Below are positions 22,872 through 35,241 of a stretch of 64,000 nt of DNA, one piece after another (positions within the stretch are counted from its first letter, which is position 1; each line of letters opens with the position of its first letter). Below the pieces are notes generated by a model, which was given only the letters and a program-made list of their open reading frames with translations, was not told where the DNA came from and made no database searches. The position numbers and the translations under genes are program-made. Source of the DNA: Capillidium heterosporum. Taxonomy: Eukaryota; Entomophthoromycota; Entomophthoromycetes; Entomophthorales; Capillidiaceae. The stretch spans positions 1,054,001-1,118,000 of the forward strand of contig WBMQ01000006.1 in the NCBI GenBank assembly GCA_016630905.1, in the 5' to 3' direction.

Positions 22872-25367
22872 ATGAACATTCAAAGGCACAACATTGCAGA
22901 CTTTTACGTGATCCAAGAGCCGTTGGGGAGTGGTTCTTTCGCAACAGTTTATCGTGGAATCAAAAAGGTAGATTTTTTTAAAACAATTAGCTAATTTCTA
23001 GTCCACCAATGAAGTTGTGGCTATAAAAGAGATTCATAGGAACGTCCAGGACAGGGTGAAGGAAAACATCAAGTCAGAGATCGATATAATGAAGAATTTA
23101 AGGCACCCAAATATTGTGCAATTGAAAGATTATAAGGTAATTTATTTTTTAACCTCTTTTTGACCTTTCTAGTTTTCAAATGGACGGATTTACCTCATTA
23201 TGGAGTTGTGTTCTCTTGGCGATTTGTCCCAATTCATCAAAAAAGCAAAGGATAGATCCGAACACATTAATCCCTACGGTGGCTTAAATGATGTTTTACT
23301 TCGTCACTTCTTAAAACAAATAGGTACCATTTTTTACATTATTTGTTTGCTTACATTATTTTAGCATCTGCATTTAAAGCTCTTCGAGAATGCAAAATAG
23401 TCCACAGGGATTTAAAGCCTCAGGTACTTTACTTTACTTTAATAAAGCTAAAAAAACAGAATATACTTTTAGCTCATCCTGATGACGGTGGTTACTATGA
23501 GACCTCCAACCAATTTTTAAATGGACTTCCAATCTTGAAGGTCGCAGATTTTGGCTTTGCCAAGATTTTGCCCCCACAATCTATGACTGAGACGGTTTGT
23601 GGTTCTCCATTATATATGGCTCCGGAGGTGCTGACTAACGAAAAGTACGATGCGAAATCCGACCTATGGAGTATTGGTACCGTCCTATATGAGATGGCTA
23701 CAGGGAAAGTTCCGTTCACAGCATCAGGCCAAGCCGAATTGATACGTAAGATCAAAGCGCAAAGAGATGTCATTCAATTTCCCGATGAGAACTACAGTCT
23801 TCCACATATGTTCACACAGTATAACAATGCTTCCAAGCCTGCAGGGATCGGTTCTGATGTCAAGTCGCTAATAAGGTCGTTGTTAATTCAGGATCCTTCG
23901 AAAAGGATAAGCTTCGAAGACTTTTTTGCACACCCAGCAGTGACTAACGATAGACCTAGAGCCGATGCTGAAAATTCAAATACAGGTACTTTGATAATTT
24001 TGTTAAATACTCAATATTTGTAGATTGGACCCCCAGCTCTAGGAACAGAATCGCACAAGTCCGAAAAGTCTCATCCCTCTCCACACTTAGATCACCTGCT
24101 AAAAATGGTTCGACTGTAGTCCAGCAGAAGCGAACTTCGATGCACAACCGAAGCCAATCCAACGACATCTATAAAGGTGAAGGAACACTTGACCATCCTG
24201 ACGAATCTGATCAATTTGAACAAGAGTATGTAATGATTGAGACAGGTGGAAACTCAATTAAACCGAGACAATACAAGAACCATGTTAAAACTTATTCTGC
24301 ACCTCAGATAATCGACCCTAAAAAAGCTCTTCTAGATGCAACGTTTATCCCCAGTATCGATAAATACTCCCCACTGCTCGACAAAGAAGACAGCACCAAC
24401 TATATGCCGGATGCATTACCTAATTTTGAAGCTGCAAGCGAAACCAAGGTCGAGGATTCACAGGGCGGGTGGACTATCGGGAACGACGCAACTTACAGTT
24501 TAAATCAGGCCCTTCGTCAAGCTACCTATAGGCTATTTAGTCTACGGGGGCTTTCACCACCAGCAATCTCTACTGATGTGGACACCAAGCCCTCGTCATT
24601 CCCCCTCGAAGGTGAATCAGCCAACCCTAAGGAGCGAGCTTTCCTCAAAGGTATAGAAGAAGTAGCATGTCAAGCTTACGTAGTCTCCAAGTTGGCTGAC
24701 TCTAGGCTTAAAAATACCCCCTACTGGCTCCCTGACACAGAGGTTTTCAACCCCAACAAGCATGACCCTAATTGTGAGTTAACTGCTGATGAGCTGGTCG
24801 CACTCCAAGAGGCCTACCTACTTTACATCAAGTCCATGTCACTTTTAAGGTTAGGATCTGATGATACCTATGAATACTGCGAAAATACGGCCACCAACGT
24901 CAAACATTCGCAACGTATGGTCAAAGCGATCCAGTGGCTCTTCAACAAGTTCAAGGAGTGCCACGAAAAGGTATGTTTCGTCAAGGACCGGTTAAGTACT
25001 ACCGGCCTTGATCTAAGTTCGGCCGACATCGATCTGCTTATTTTTAACCACGCCTTGAATACGGTATTTGTTTGTGTAAATATTTAACTGACTTTTTATA
25101 GGCTAAAAAGTTTGCCCTTGATGAACTTACCAAAAACGACGTTTTAGATTACGAGGTCTACCAGACTTGCCTATGGTTGGTGAAATCGTTGAACCATAGG
25201 TTTGAAAACGACTCGGCTTTAAACGACGACGTGCGCATACGGAAACCAACTCGTAACTAATTACTTAAATTCTGTATTTGCTAATTTTTATAGTTTTAGC
25301 CAGCCTCGAGTACATCTTAGCTGCTCACAACGAGAAGCTGGCCACGAACGACAATATCTATCATTAA
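22872..25367 (+). CDS. ATG1: autophagy-initiating Ser/Thr kinase Atg1/ULK
   Basis: Starts autophagosome formation as the kinase of the Atg1-Atg13 complex. Eight exons give 743 residues: 22872-22967, 23002-23136, 23173-23323, 23365-23423, 23460-23985, 24024-25063, 25102-25252 and 25294-25367. The N-terminal kinase domain shows the Gly loop LGSGSFATVY, VAIKEI with the ATP-binding Lys, the catalytic loop HRDLKPQN, DFG in VADFGFAK, and CGSPLYMAPEVL. A Ser-rich linker follows. The C-terminal part (from about residue 500) is the helical Atg13/membrane-binding EAT region, with KGIEEVACQAYVVSKLAD and YLLYIKSMSLL. The 36-nt intron 23424-23459 is stopless; removing it restores KPQNILLAH. The gene is convergent with GH31, 296 bp away. 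A poly(A) signal lies at 25461. Confidence 0.96.
23424..23459 (+). other. 36-nt intron without stop codons inside the kinase domain
   Basis: GTACTT...AACAG lies between KPQ and NILL of the catalytic loop. It is a multiple of three and open, so retention would insert 12 residues and presumably kill the kinase. It is among the shortest introns in the window. Confidence 0.88.
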
Positions 25368-25663
25368 GTAGGAAGTTCAGCTACCTATGTATAGTCTTTT
25401 CCATCGTTCTCCACCTTTTAAAGTAGTTATATATATATTAACCCTGTAACTGTAGTTTTCAATAAATATTTTAGTATCAGCATTTCAATTTTTATTTGTG
25501 TTTATTTTATGATATATGAGTTATAAATAGGTTTAATTATACAGCGTTCTTCATATATATTTCATCATTATCAAAAAATAAGATCTAAACCAAATATATT
25601 ACCATGATAAAATTATCCATCTAAATCATTACAACACCATTTCAAAGGAAAACTTTATTAGTA

Positions 25664-27823
25664 TCAGTATCTTACGGTAACGGTCTCAGTCTCCAGAATA
25701 TTCAACTTCTTAACCTCAATGATCAATTTACTGCCATCAACCTTACTCGTGCCAGCGCATTCCAACTGATTACCACTGAACTTAACTTCCTTAACACTAG
25801 TTCCCTTCTCGATGTTGAAAATAATGCTAAAGGTACGGGAAGTAGGTCGTCCCGTATAATTTCCGTTCAAAGTCCCGATGGTGAAAGTGAACCCATCGTT
25901 TTGAGAACTCAACTCAAAGTTCTGGGTAGTAAACATCTTATAGTAACCGTACTGAGTAGTGAGTAGATCATCCTCATAAAGTTGAAAAGTGGTAGTCTCT
26001 TTCGAAACTATAGGATAAATATCAAAGTACAAGGTGGAGTTGGGTTGGCGGTCCTTGTAAGAGTTGATATTACCCCAGTTAGGGATGATGGAGTTGCCTT
26101 TAACGAAGAGTGGTAAAGTATCGAGTGGTGCCGCATAGCTGTTCAAAGTGGTAGGGCCTTGGATGGTCTCTTTGGTCCAGTAATCTATGAACTTACCCTT
26201 AGGTATGTAAATATTGTTGCGAACTAAAGAATTCTCATAGACCGGGGCGACTAGGAAGCTAGGCCCATAAAAGTACTGGTACTTGACCTTGTCGGTGTAG
26301 GAGTTTGGATCTTCGGGGTACTCTAATACGGTGGATCGAACTAGAGGTACACCAGTAGAATAAGCCTGATAGGCTAGGGTGTAAGTGTAGGGTAGGAGGC
26401 TAGCTTTCAACTTGAGGTACTTGCGCGAGATGTCCAACACGTTCTGGTCGTAGTTCCAAGGCTGTCGGTCCTTAGGTGCCCAACCACTTACTCCAACCGA
26501 AACTGGGACGAAAGTTTTAAATTGGATGTCGCGCACGTAAGTCTCTAAACTACCTCCAATAATACCATCCAAATCGGAACTTAAATAAACTTGGGAACTT
26601 AGACCAGCTCCATGCAAGGTAGGAATGTGGAACTTGATGGTCTGGAAGGACCCAGATTGATCTCCAGTCCACATGACACCACACTTCTGGGTACCGGCCC
26701 AACCTTGGATTGTCCACACTAACCCCCTCTGCCCATACCTCTCTAAGCTGAATTTGGCATCACCGCAGATGCGTAACCCTTTCTCATAGCCTACACCAGC
26801 CCATGACGCGTCCAGTTTCTTGATGGTGGTGCCTGCCTCCTGAATTTCGAACTCATCATTTGTTGAGTTGTTTTCTTTGAATAGTCCTGTAGCCACGTTC
26901 AACGAACCTAGTGATTGCACAGTCTCCTTCAAGTTGGTGTAACCACATCCGAACCCGTCATTGACAATCATGTAGCCTAGCGGTAGGTCCAAGTCCTTGT
27001 ACTTTTTAGCAATTTTAGTAGAATCGATCAAAGTGTCACGTTTCGGTTTGTCAGCACCTCGGTTGGAATAGCAGTCGGAATCGCCATGTTGATAGCCATA
27101 GATGGGCAACAGGGGAACTCTACCGGCCAGTCGGTTATAGTACCCTAGCGACTCTTTGATATCACCTAAGAAGTAATAAGCGTCAAAATACTTTTCATTG
27201 TGCTTTAGGGTAGTAGGTGACGAAAAGTTGTATTTTCCGGGAACTACGGTATGTTGGAACCGACTGTAACCGTTGGAGGAGTGATAGATGGGTGAGGCGT
27301 TGGGGTTGTTGTTCTCTTCCCAACCAGCATCGTAAGTGATATTGATGACCTGGTTTCTATGCTGGAATCTACCATTCTGGGTACCACCACCGAAAAAGTA
27401 CTCATTATCGAACTGCTTCAACGTCTGTTCAGCACCGTCCTTGAAGTTGAGAGGTTTGGTCTCTTCCAAAATAGGATTGCCATCTTTGAGAATACGCAAT
27501 TTAAAGTCAGATTTGGCGATCTGCAGCTTATACTGATTGTTCAATAGGAACTCGTGGTGGGTGGCGGTGGTCGTCTTCTGGATAGAAGGTTTGGGAAAGT
27601 AGAGTTCCTCCAACCAGCTAACGATAGTATAGTACCGGTTTTCGAAGACGTGGGTTGGTGTACCTTGGATGTGAAAGACCTTTTCATCCAAAAAATTGAT
27701 CTTGTAGGAGTACTGGGGTCCTTTGATCGTATATTCATTGGTGGGGGCTGGGTCGGCGTTGATGGTTGGCGATTGACTTACTGCCCAACCAATTAGGCTT
27801 ATTAGTAGAATTATTAGCTTCAT
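25664..27823 (-). CDS. secreted glycoside hydrolase family 31 enzyme
   Basis: A 719-residue intronless protein with a signal peptide (MKLIILLISLIGWAVS). GH31 acts on alpha-glucosidic or alpha-xylosidic bonds, or transfers glucosyl units. The N-terminal beta domain (about 25-230) carries EYFFGGGTQNGRFQHRN. The barrel starts near residue 235 with PIYGYQHGDSDCYSNRG. NDGFGCGY (about 288-295) and KKLDASWAG (Asp338, probable nucleophile) resemble the bacterial 6-alpha-glucosyltransferase-like branch more than eukaryotic acid alpha-glucosidases. WTGDQSGS holds the probable acid/base Asp388. The C-terminal beta domain contains TLPLFVKGNSIIP and LYEDDLLT. Several N-x-S/T sites fit secretion. Substrate is unproven. 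Bacterial-like motifs plus the absence of introns make horizontal acquisition a possibility. Confidence 0.93.
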   Translation of the reverse strand: MKLIILLISLIGWAVSQSPTINADPAPTNEYTIKGPQYSYKINFLDEKVFHIQGTPTHVFENRYYTIVSWLEELYFPKPSIQKTTTATHHEFLLNNQYKLQIAKSDFKLRILKDGNPILEETKPLNFKDGAEQTLKQFDNEYFFGGGTQNGRFQHRNQVINITYDAGWEENNNPNASPIYHSSNGYSRFQHTVVPGKYNFSSPTTLKHNEKYFDAYYFLGDIKESLGYYNRLAGRVPLLPIYGYQHGDSDCYSNRGADKPKRDTLIDSTKIAKKYKDLDLPLGYMIVNDGFGCGYTNLKETVQSLGSLNVATGLFKENNSTNDEFEIQEAGTTIKKLDASWAGVGYEKGLRICGDAKFSLERYGQRGLVWTIQGWAGTQKCGVMWTGDQSGSFQTIKFHIPTLHGAGLSSQVYLSSDLDGIIGGSLETYVRDIQFKTFVPVSVGVSGWAPKDRQPWNYDQNVLDISRKYLKLKASLLPYTYTLAYQAYSTGVPLVRSTVLEYPEDPNSYTDKVKYQYFYGPSFLVAPVYENSLVRNNIYIPKGKFIDYWTKETIQGPTTLNSYAAPLDTLPLFVKGNSIIPNWGNINSYKDRQPNSTLYFDIYPIVSKETTTFQLYEDDLLTTQYGYYKMFTTQNFELSSQNDGFTFTIGTLNGNYTGRPTSRTFSIIFNIEKGTSVKEVKFSGNQLECAGTSKVDGSKLIIEVKKLNILETETVTVRY

Positions 27824-27882
27824 GTTGGTGATCCACGGCTCTGTACCTAGTTAAAATATTTCGAAACCGGCTGGATTACAAC

Positions 27883-27890
27883 TATTTATA
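27883..27890 (-). promoter_or_regulatory. TATA box of the GH31 gene
   Basis: TATAAATA on the minus strand, about 60 bp before the ATG at 27823. Confidence 0.6.
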
Positions 27891-29879
27891 TAGTGAAATT
27901 TCGAATGAGCTGGCGTCATCAGAGAGATATATGCTACTTATAGCCCACATTTATTGAAGCATAAACTTTGAGATGCATTCTTTTGCTAAGGTATTAGTGG
28001 TTGACTGATACTTGAAGATATAACCGAATCCCATATTTGCCCAAATTGATACATATCTACCAAACGGACACACAATACATGTTGATACGACATATTTCGA
28101 CATTTTAGAATATTAAACCGAACTCCTGATGCCGGATGTTACAGCTAGTTATCAACCCATTGGCCTAAAGATGTCTCATCGACCGCATGTCAGGTCGTAG
28201 GTCTAGTTTTACCTGCAAGTTTGTAGTCAACTAAAGCTTTTGCACATGCATGTAGCAAATTTTCGAGTGTAAAATTAGTCATCTATGTTTATTGTATTAG
28301 ATATATTTACATGCAAGCATATACACTTAAAATTTGTTGGTAGAAATCTTGTTTATATTAGTAAAATGTTTCTTATTAGTCATTGATGGTACAGGTTTTT
28401 GAAAGTACAAGTTGAGTTTATATATTGATATTTATGTAGTTACCAAATATATTCGAAGCATCCTGTCTAATCCTCGATTCCCACAGTTTCTAAAGTTACA
28501 ACACAGTAGAATATATCATAGGTTTATCCTTGATAAGTTTTTATATGTTATTATCGATTTAAAAGCTAAGCTTTTGGGAGTGACGTAGACCTAGTTCTAA
28601 AGTACTGAATACATGAGAAGCATCGCATCATAGATATACAGATGATCACCTGTATATAAGGCTATACTTTTAATATAAACAAGCCAAATATATATAAGGC
28701 TATAAACATATACATATATCAATATTTGCTAACAGAGCCAGTAGTCTGAGTTGATTACACTACAGGCTTCTTAGACTCTAACCAGAACATCGAAAAGATA
28801 TTTATATGGGTAAAGGAATTTAACCTCAACCCGACAAACTATATAAAACTAAAAGAACTCTTATAGTAGCAGTGGCAATTAAATTATTGCCATTACCTTT
28901 TTAAAAATTAGACCCAGCTAAACTTTAGCTTTCTAAATAATTTAGCCTATCTATAAAAACAAAGCATACTTCATATAAGAATTTCTTGAATGAAGAGTGG
29001 AGATCCATCACCACGGCACTGCTGATGATGGGTGTATCAAAAGGAAGATGGCTGGTTCGAAGTTTTAAAGCCAACAGAAATAGAATTTCCTTTCACAGAC
29101 TAAAGCGAAGGACCAGAATCCTAGTATCTTTTATAGCTGTTTAATATAGTGTACCAATTTACCAAATATTTCTGGATTAGAGGTATAGTGGTAGGAATAC
29201 GAGCCCTATCGATTATAAATATTAATCAAGAGGTGAAGGGAAAGGATAAAGTTAGATGGCAATTTAATTACACTCTCTTTCTTTAGGATTGGTAATTAAA
29301 TGTAAGCTTCGGTAATTATGTATAGATGAAGTGTCAATTTTTTACTTATAGATGCTCTTCGACTCTATATTAAACTCTATAGAAGCCAGTTTTACCTTTT
29401 TTTATTTCAAAGTTGACTTGTCTTGGACTGGGCTTGATTGAAAAGCTATTAAGAATAATTGCTTAAATTTGTAACCTATATTAGCATTGTTAGTTTCCAA
29501 TTTAGTTTATTTACTAAAATTTCATTAGTTTCACGATGAAATTTTCAACTAATAACTTAAAGGAATCAGCAAGGGTTTGAACTATTTTTGTAACCTTACT
29601 AATCGGTTTTGTATCGAATCTGAGAAACTATATATATGTGCTTAAATAAAATGGCGGTGAAGTGAAGCTTAGTAATATTTTATGTTAAAGTTTTGCTCCA
29701 AAAACTTTTGGTTAGAATATATAGGTAGGTAATAAATCCAAGAGGTACTATATATAACTTTAGTTTGTGGTGAAAGCTGAGCTAATCTACCACTCCAAAA
29801 ATGTGGACCTTTATTCGCCTTTTAACTTGTTGGTAATCTTAGTTCAAATATGAATCTACAAACCTTGAGCTTTTTGTTC

Positions 29880-31170
29880 TTACTTCAAGCATTCAGGCTA
29901 ATTTTTGTTCTTATACCTACAAGTACTTTAGTTCCACATACTAACTTGCTTTAACTGCAAGTACCGAATCGGAAATTTATTCTAAAAATACAGGTAGTTG
30001 AGGATGCTTCTCACGAAATCCTTATTGCATATCGAGATTTCGAGCTAGGCCTACTGGAATCGGAAGTCTTCCCGTTAACTTTTATAGAAGCTGTGGGCTA
30101 CAGCTTCCTCAGATTAGAAAAGGCCACTTACGAAAAAAGAATCTTTTGATGAAGCTCTTTTAGTAATTAGGAGCCAACTTCAAGCTTTTGGTTTCAGCTC
30201 TAGTTATTTAATAGGTGAAAATGTCTGCAGTTGCTGTATCCAGCCTTAATCCGAGGTATTGGGTTAGAATATATATATCATTTTGGTTGGAAATTACTTA
30301 CCTATACTTTGCAAAAAAAGCTCGAAGTATAAGCAAATGGCTTTCGATCTGAGCAGCAGCGTGGACTAAGATCAAATGAATTGTGCTGTCTGACTAACAA
30401 GTATATATTTTTTGTAAAATTGAGATGGGTCTTCTTCAAGATGAGCTTAGACTGCACATAATAATGTAAGGAAACGTATGATATCTAAACACATGAAAGT
30501 TTTGTATTCTTTTACTAGAGCCGAGCCCTATAAATATTAACCAGCATATATATAAGCTTTGGAAATTGATAAAAACTTATTTTAGAATTTAATAAAAGGT
30601 AAATATAATAAAGGTTGGAAAGAGTCCTACCAACTGAGTTGTACGTGTATTTATAAAAGAATTTATGTCATAAAAAAGAGTAGGATAAGTTGATAGAAAC
30701 CGATACCGATAGCTGTAAAGCTTGTAAGGCTAACAATATAATAAGCGAGTAAATGTATTAAGTTACATAGGGATCATTCTAGTGGATATGCCCATAAAGT
30801 GAATGAATTTACGGAAGGTACTCTGATTTTATTTTCAAAAATAAAAGGCAGTGGTAATTTCCTACATCCACCTCTTCAATATGCTTGGAAGGTGATGAGT
30901 ATCGGATCATTCCGTGCTTTTGAGCAATTTTAAAAACTCAAGAGATAAACAAAGTGTGATAAAGATAGAAAGTAAGAACTCAAACAGCTACTAAAAAGAG
31001 TAACAGGTTCTGAAAATAGGTCAATATGATGGTTAATTATATATTAGTATCGGTTTAACATGCTGTTTTCCTTGGCGTACTATACGAGTTGGTCAATTCA
31101 GGCTTGAGCTTGTCCTACTCCCATTTAAGGCTACTTAAATATATCGAGTAGTATATATTGAAGATCTCAG
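29880..31170 (+). repeat. diverged segmental repeat A, copy 1
   Basis: Matches 36,440-37,720 in the same orientation. Anchors include AAGCATTCAGGCTAATTT near 29887, GACTTTTATA-like sequence near 30080, and TACTTAAATATATCGAGTAG near 31134. The alignment is collinear with many substitutions, so the duplication is old. No gene is recognisable in either copy. Confidence 0.7.
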
Positions 31171-31482
31171 TACATGTTATGTTATTGAAAACTATCCAAG
31201 TGGAAAGGTGTTAATACATGTGTAGCTTTTGTTACATATCCAAATCAAATGAGTACATCAAATGAATAAGGATACTAATTAACATATCTTTATAAATTTG
31301 ATTGGCATTAAAACATATAGTTTATTCAAATGTATATATAGGTATCTCTCTATTGAACCTTCTACAACTCAATTCATAGATTGAATCTATTTCAAAAAGC
31401 CATTAATATAAATTATACTGACACAAAATAATATACTAGTTTGGCATAAATTACAAATTACAAATTGCAATATATTTAATAT

Positions 31483-31510
31483 AATTGTAACAACCTTGAT
31501 TGTTACAATT
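31483..31510. repeat. perfect 11-bp hairpin
   Basis: AATTGTAACAA and its exact reverse complement TTGTTACAATT are separated by a 6-nt loop. It stands at the start of a block present only in the first duplication copy, so it could mark an insertion end. Confidence 0.75.
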
Positions 31511-32200
31511 CTTACTACTAGGTCATGAACCTGTCCTGCTTATTTGCTCTCTCGTACCACTTGCTCTACCAACTTTCTCTCTGTTGATATACCAAGTTGT
31601 AACTATTTTTTACGAATTTGTTCTGTCCCCTTGGATTTTAATTGATTACCTTGACACTTCCCTTCTCTTAGCCCCGACCATAGCTTAGGAACTCGAACTA
31701 TCAGCAACATAGCACCTGGTATGGGAATTCCAACAATCATAACCTTACCAATCGCTCAATTATGAGAAGGGATAAATCTATATCCAATATAATCATTCCA
31801 GAACAGCAGAGGTATTTAAACTCTTTGATTGCTACTAAAAGCTCTCATATTGATAGCGTTTCACTTCGCTATCCCTGGTTGCTACTTAACTCTTGATCTC
31901 ATTCCTTAGTCATAGCTGTTTTTGACAGCATAGTTCTATTTCCTAGTCTATGAATAAAGTCTTATTCCTAGTAAGTCTCTTAGTTTAGTAGTATCATGCT
32001 ACTATACGGTCCGAATTCTCCGCCCTCTCAGTTTACTATTTCCTGACTTTCTTCTCTTCCCTTTGGATTTATCTCCTTTGGGTGAATTATATTGCCAATA
32101 CAGTAGTTAGCATTGACTCTACTTTCCTGACCTATCCTGCTATACGCCCCAATTATGACATCACCATTAGCTAGATCTAACAGCATCTTCCTGGGCCTTA
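31510..32200 (-). pseudogene. pyrimidine-rich block, possible decayed element
   Basis: The plus strand is strongly C/T-biased against its surroundings. On the minus strand, coding-like runs such as LLDLANGDVIIGAYSRIGQE (about 32130-32185) and VGIPIPGAMLLIVRVPKLWS (about 31670-31735) appear between stops. Similar C/T-rich stretches occur near 43,700-43,930 and 48,620-48,760. A decayed transposable element is possible; no diagnostic domain was seen. Confidence 0.3.
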
Positions 32201-35171
32201 CACTAATTCAAAAAGTTGGAGAATTTCTGAAGGCAACCTACGCTTCAAATAATACATTATTCAATACAAAATTAAAGTGCCTTGTATTAAAAAGATAATA
32301 TCTAGAAGTTAAAGCTTGTCACTCATCAATAAAAAGTCTCCAAGTATTGTAAAATAGAATTTCTTCGTAGAAGGTATGTTACTGACACTCTAATATTTGG
32401 AAAACCAGCCTCACTTTTGATAATACTATACAAAAAAACAAGATTTCTACAGAATTCCAACTTATATTAAATAATAGTGCCAATTTTACCTTCAATACTA
32501 TGCCAAATGACTTCATAAGCATATACAATATTCAACTTTAAAGTGTATCATCATATGCTGAGCTAAAAGTTCGGAATTTATATCATTAGTTTCGAAAGGT
32601 AGGTGCTTGTATACAGTAAGAAACATAGTATATCGCTTTAATATAGTGAATGATATACTATTTAAACTATTGTACGATCTAGAAGCATCAGTGTATTTGA
32701 AATTTTTATTAGGAAATTTTCAACTAAATTACATAATTTTATCCAAAAGTATCACTAAGAAAAGTCCGATTAAACTTCAAAGTACCTGGTGAAAATCAAG
32801 GTATACAAACAAAATTTGTAAGCACTTAACTCATTGAATTGATTCTAAGACGGATCAGGCAGTTTATAACATTAAAACAAGCTTGTTTTCTATTTATAGC
32901 TAGTCGCTACTCCGATTATCTACAACAAAATTTATAATTCACATATTACAAAAAATCTCGTATACTTGATAATTTAAAATATTTATAGTCCTTTTATGTC
33001 TATAAATTCTAAACTAGAGCATTTAACATCTGCGGATGTAGTACAATTCTCTTAATTGAGCATACTAAAAGCTGCTGATAGGACAGGTAAGATTATTGGG
33101 GCTAGTAGGTTGGGGTTTACCGTTCCAACCTTCAACTTCTGCTCCAAGTCTATAAAGAAAAGTAAATATGAGGACAAAAATTAACCTAGTTCAACATTAC
33201 ACCAAGCAGTTGTCTTCAACCACCAATATCCAGGATATATTTGTTGCTATTTTACATATAAATCTAAAGACTGTAAATAGGCTAACTTCAAAAAAGACAA
33301 TAAAGTCCGATGCTTTTTATATACAAAGGCGTAAAATTAAGACTATTATTAGAGAAATCCTGGTGCAAAATTCGATAAAAATTAGCCTTGAAGTTTCGTT
33401 GTATTTAAACATCTTGCAATTTTAGGCTCAATTTTTACATATACATCGTACAAAACCCCGAATTTACTTAAAGAAATGCCAACCACTTACTTTACATCTT
33501 TTATTAGCCTCTATCTGATATGCCTTAGAACATCTTTACATAGTTGGTTAACGGCAGCTTCGTTTCAATAGATATCCGCTGAATATATCAAGATATATCG
33601 AATAAAGGCTAATTCCTTTTAGATTTTGAGTTAATTTTATTCGATATGTCTTCACATCTTAAAACCTTGGGCACCATTACTTCGGTGAGGGGTAAATGTC
33701 GGGCAAGGGATGTATCATTTGAAACTTCAATTAGCCACTTACAAAAGTTCCCATCACCTGGCAATAATCTTTAGCGAGGATGGTGCGGTACCTATAAGTT
33801 TTGCTAATCACCTGTTTTCTAAAGGAAGACTTGGAATGTAAACATCTAAAATAATTCTTTAGAGACAGACTCGATCAACCACTTTAGGTAACATTCAATT
33901 TAACTTAATAGTTTGGATACCTGGACCAACTGAAACTTTTAAATTATATGCAGACAAGAGTCCTGATTCTCTCTAGTTATGGGTGAATTAAATGGTACGG
34001 CTAATCTACATACATGTATGCAATTTATCCAGAATTATTAACTAAGTTGGACTATATCTTCATTTAAAATCGGTATAGGTAATTTCCATCCAACAAAGGA
34101 AAGATTCGAAACCGTATTGCCATATTGGGGAAGATCCAGCCAATGAAAGCTGTGAATCCATTTTTGGTAATTATAGGATCTACTTCCAAATAAAGCCATC
34201 CGAAGTTATATTTCAAAATTTAACCGGTGCGCCTTTATATATCTTTCTATTCCTTCCTGCCACCTCCTTCATAGATGTTACAAATCTATATCCAATGTGT
34301 TACATTCTACATGTTGAAAATTCTAGAATAAGACTTATAGCGGCTTTTAGAAATACCTTTTAAGGTGTTCTAGGCATTTCTAATACAGCTACGCTAAATT
34401 TTTAATAATATCACCACATATATAAACTGGTTGATCGTATATCACGATTCCCAGTTTTAAAATGATGTAATGTCATAATATAATATATAGCTTTAGTCCT
34501 ACATATCTGTATACTTTCCCAGGTTTATGTTCAATCATTAAAATATACAATGGAAACTTAAATTCGCTTGAGGTGGAAGGAAAATTGGGATGAAAAAGGA
34601 AAGCAAATGTTTACAAACCATACCTATATATATCAATGAAATTTAATGTTGGACGTCTATAGTATTAACTTCAATTATCAGCGGCATCATTGGGTATTGT
34701 AAATCTAAATAGAGTTCCAGTTTGAAAAGCCATTACCAAATTTCTAAGCTATAAGTTAAATGTTCGGAGGGCTCAGAAAATTCATATTACCTTAAACGAG
34801 TTTATAGCGCATAGTTCAAAGCAAATATAAGCTAATTTCAAATAATTTATATATCTTAAATACTATGAAAAGGTAAGAAGCTTGTTTTGTACCGTAAAAA
34901 GGCTGATTAATCTTCTGTTCAAAAAGTTTAGGCTAAAAGGTCAGTGTAGCTTGTCGGTATCTAAATTAGGCAAGAACTTTAGAAGTATAGGATACAAAGT
35001 TTAAAGATAGGTGATAGTCAAGTAGGAGTAACATCAACTAATTAAACAACCCTTACTTTGTATAATAAATAGGATAATTACCTCCAATCTATTCTAATAG
35101 GTAGTTCCTAATTAGGAAGGTGAATAACTTGTTAAAGAATGCCACCTTCAAAAATTTACAGGTGTCTCAGG

Positions 35172-35180
35172 TATATAAAG
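35172..35180 (+). promoter_or_regulatory. conserved TATA region of the paralogous gene, copy 1
   Basis: TATATAAAG, flanked by AGG upstream and ACAGATGAAG downstream. The same string is conserved in front of the inverted paralogue at 44,924-44,932, while surrounding bases have diverged. Confidence 0.65.
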
Positions 35181-35241
35181 ACAGATGAAGCCTTACAAAG
35201 TCTTCAAGATTCAAAACCAAAAGTTTTCATTACAACTAAAC

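Larger units (their letters stand above)
27891..35171. other. gene-poor, duplication-rich AT region
   Basis: More than 7 kb without an acceptable gene. From about 29,880 it is built of segments that recur elsewhere in the window (listed as repeats). The stretch 31,180-33,450 is absent from the second copy and contains a pyrimidine-rich block (31,510-32,200). Short frames at 31500, 32607 and 33168 have no supporting features. Confidence 0.55.

Noticed and set aside
27554-27796. Plus-strand frames over the GH31 5' region
   Set aside because: Shadows of the well-supported minus-strand GH31 gene.
35185-35241. 57-nt N-terminal extension of the small gene copy 1
   Set aside because: The upstream ATG frame is not preserved in the inverted paralogue, whereas the ATG at 35242 is.
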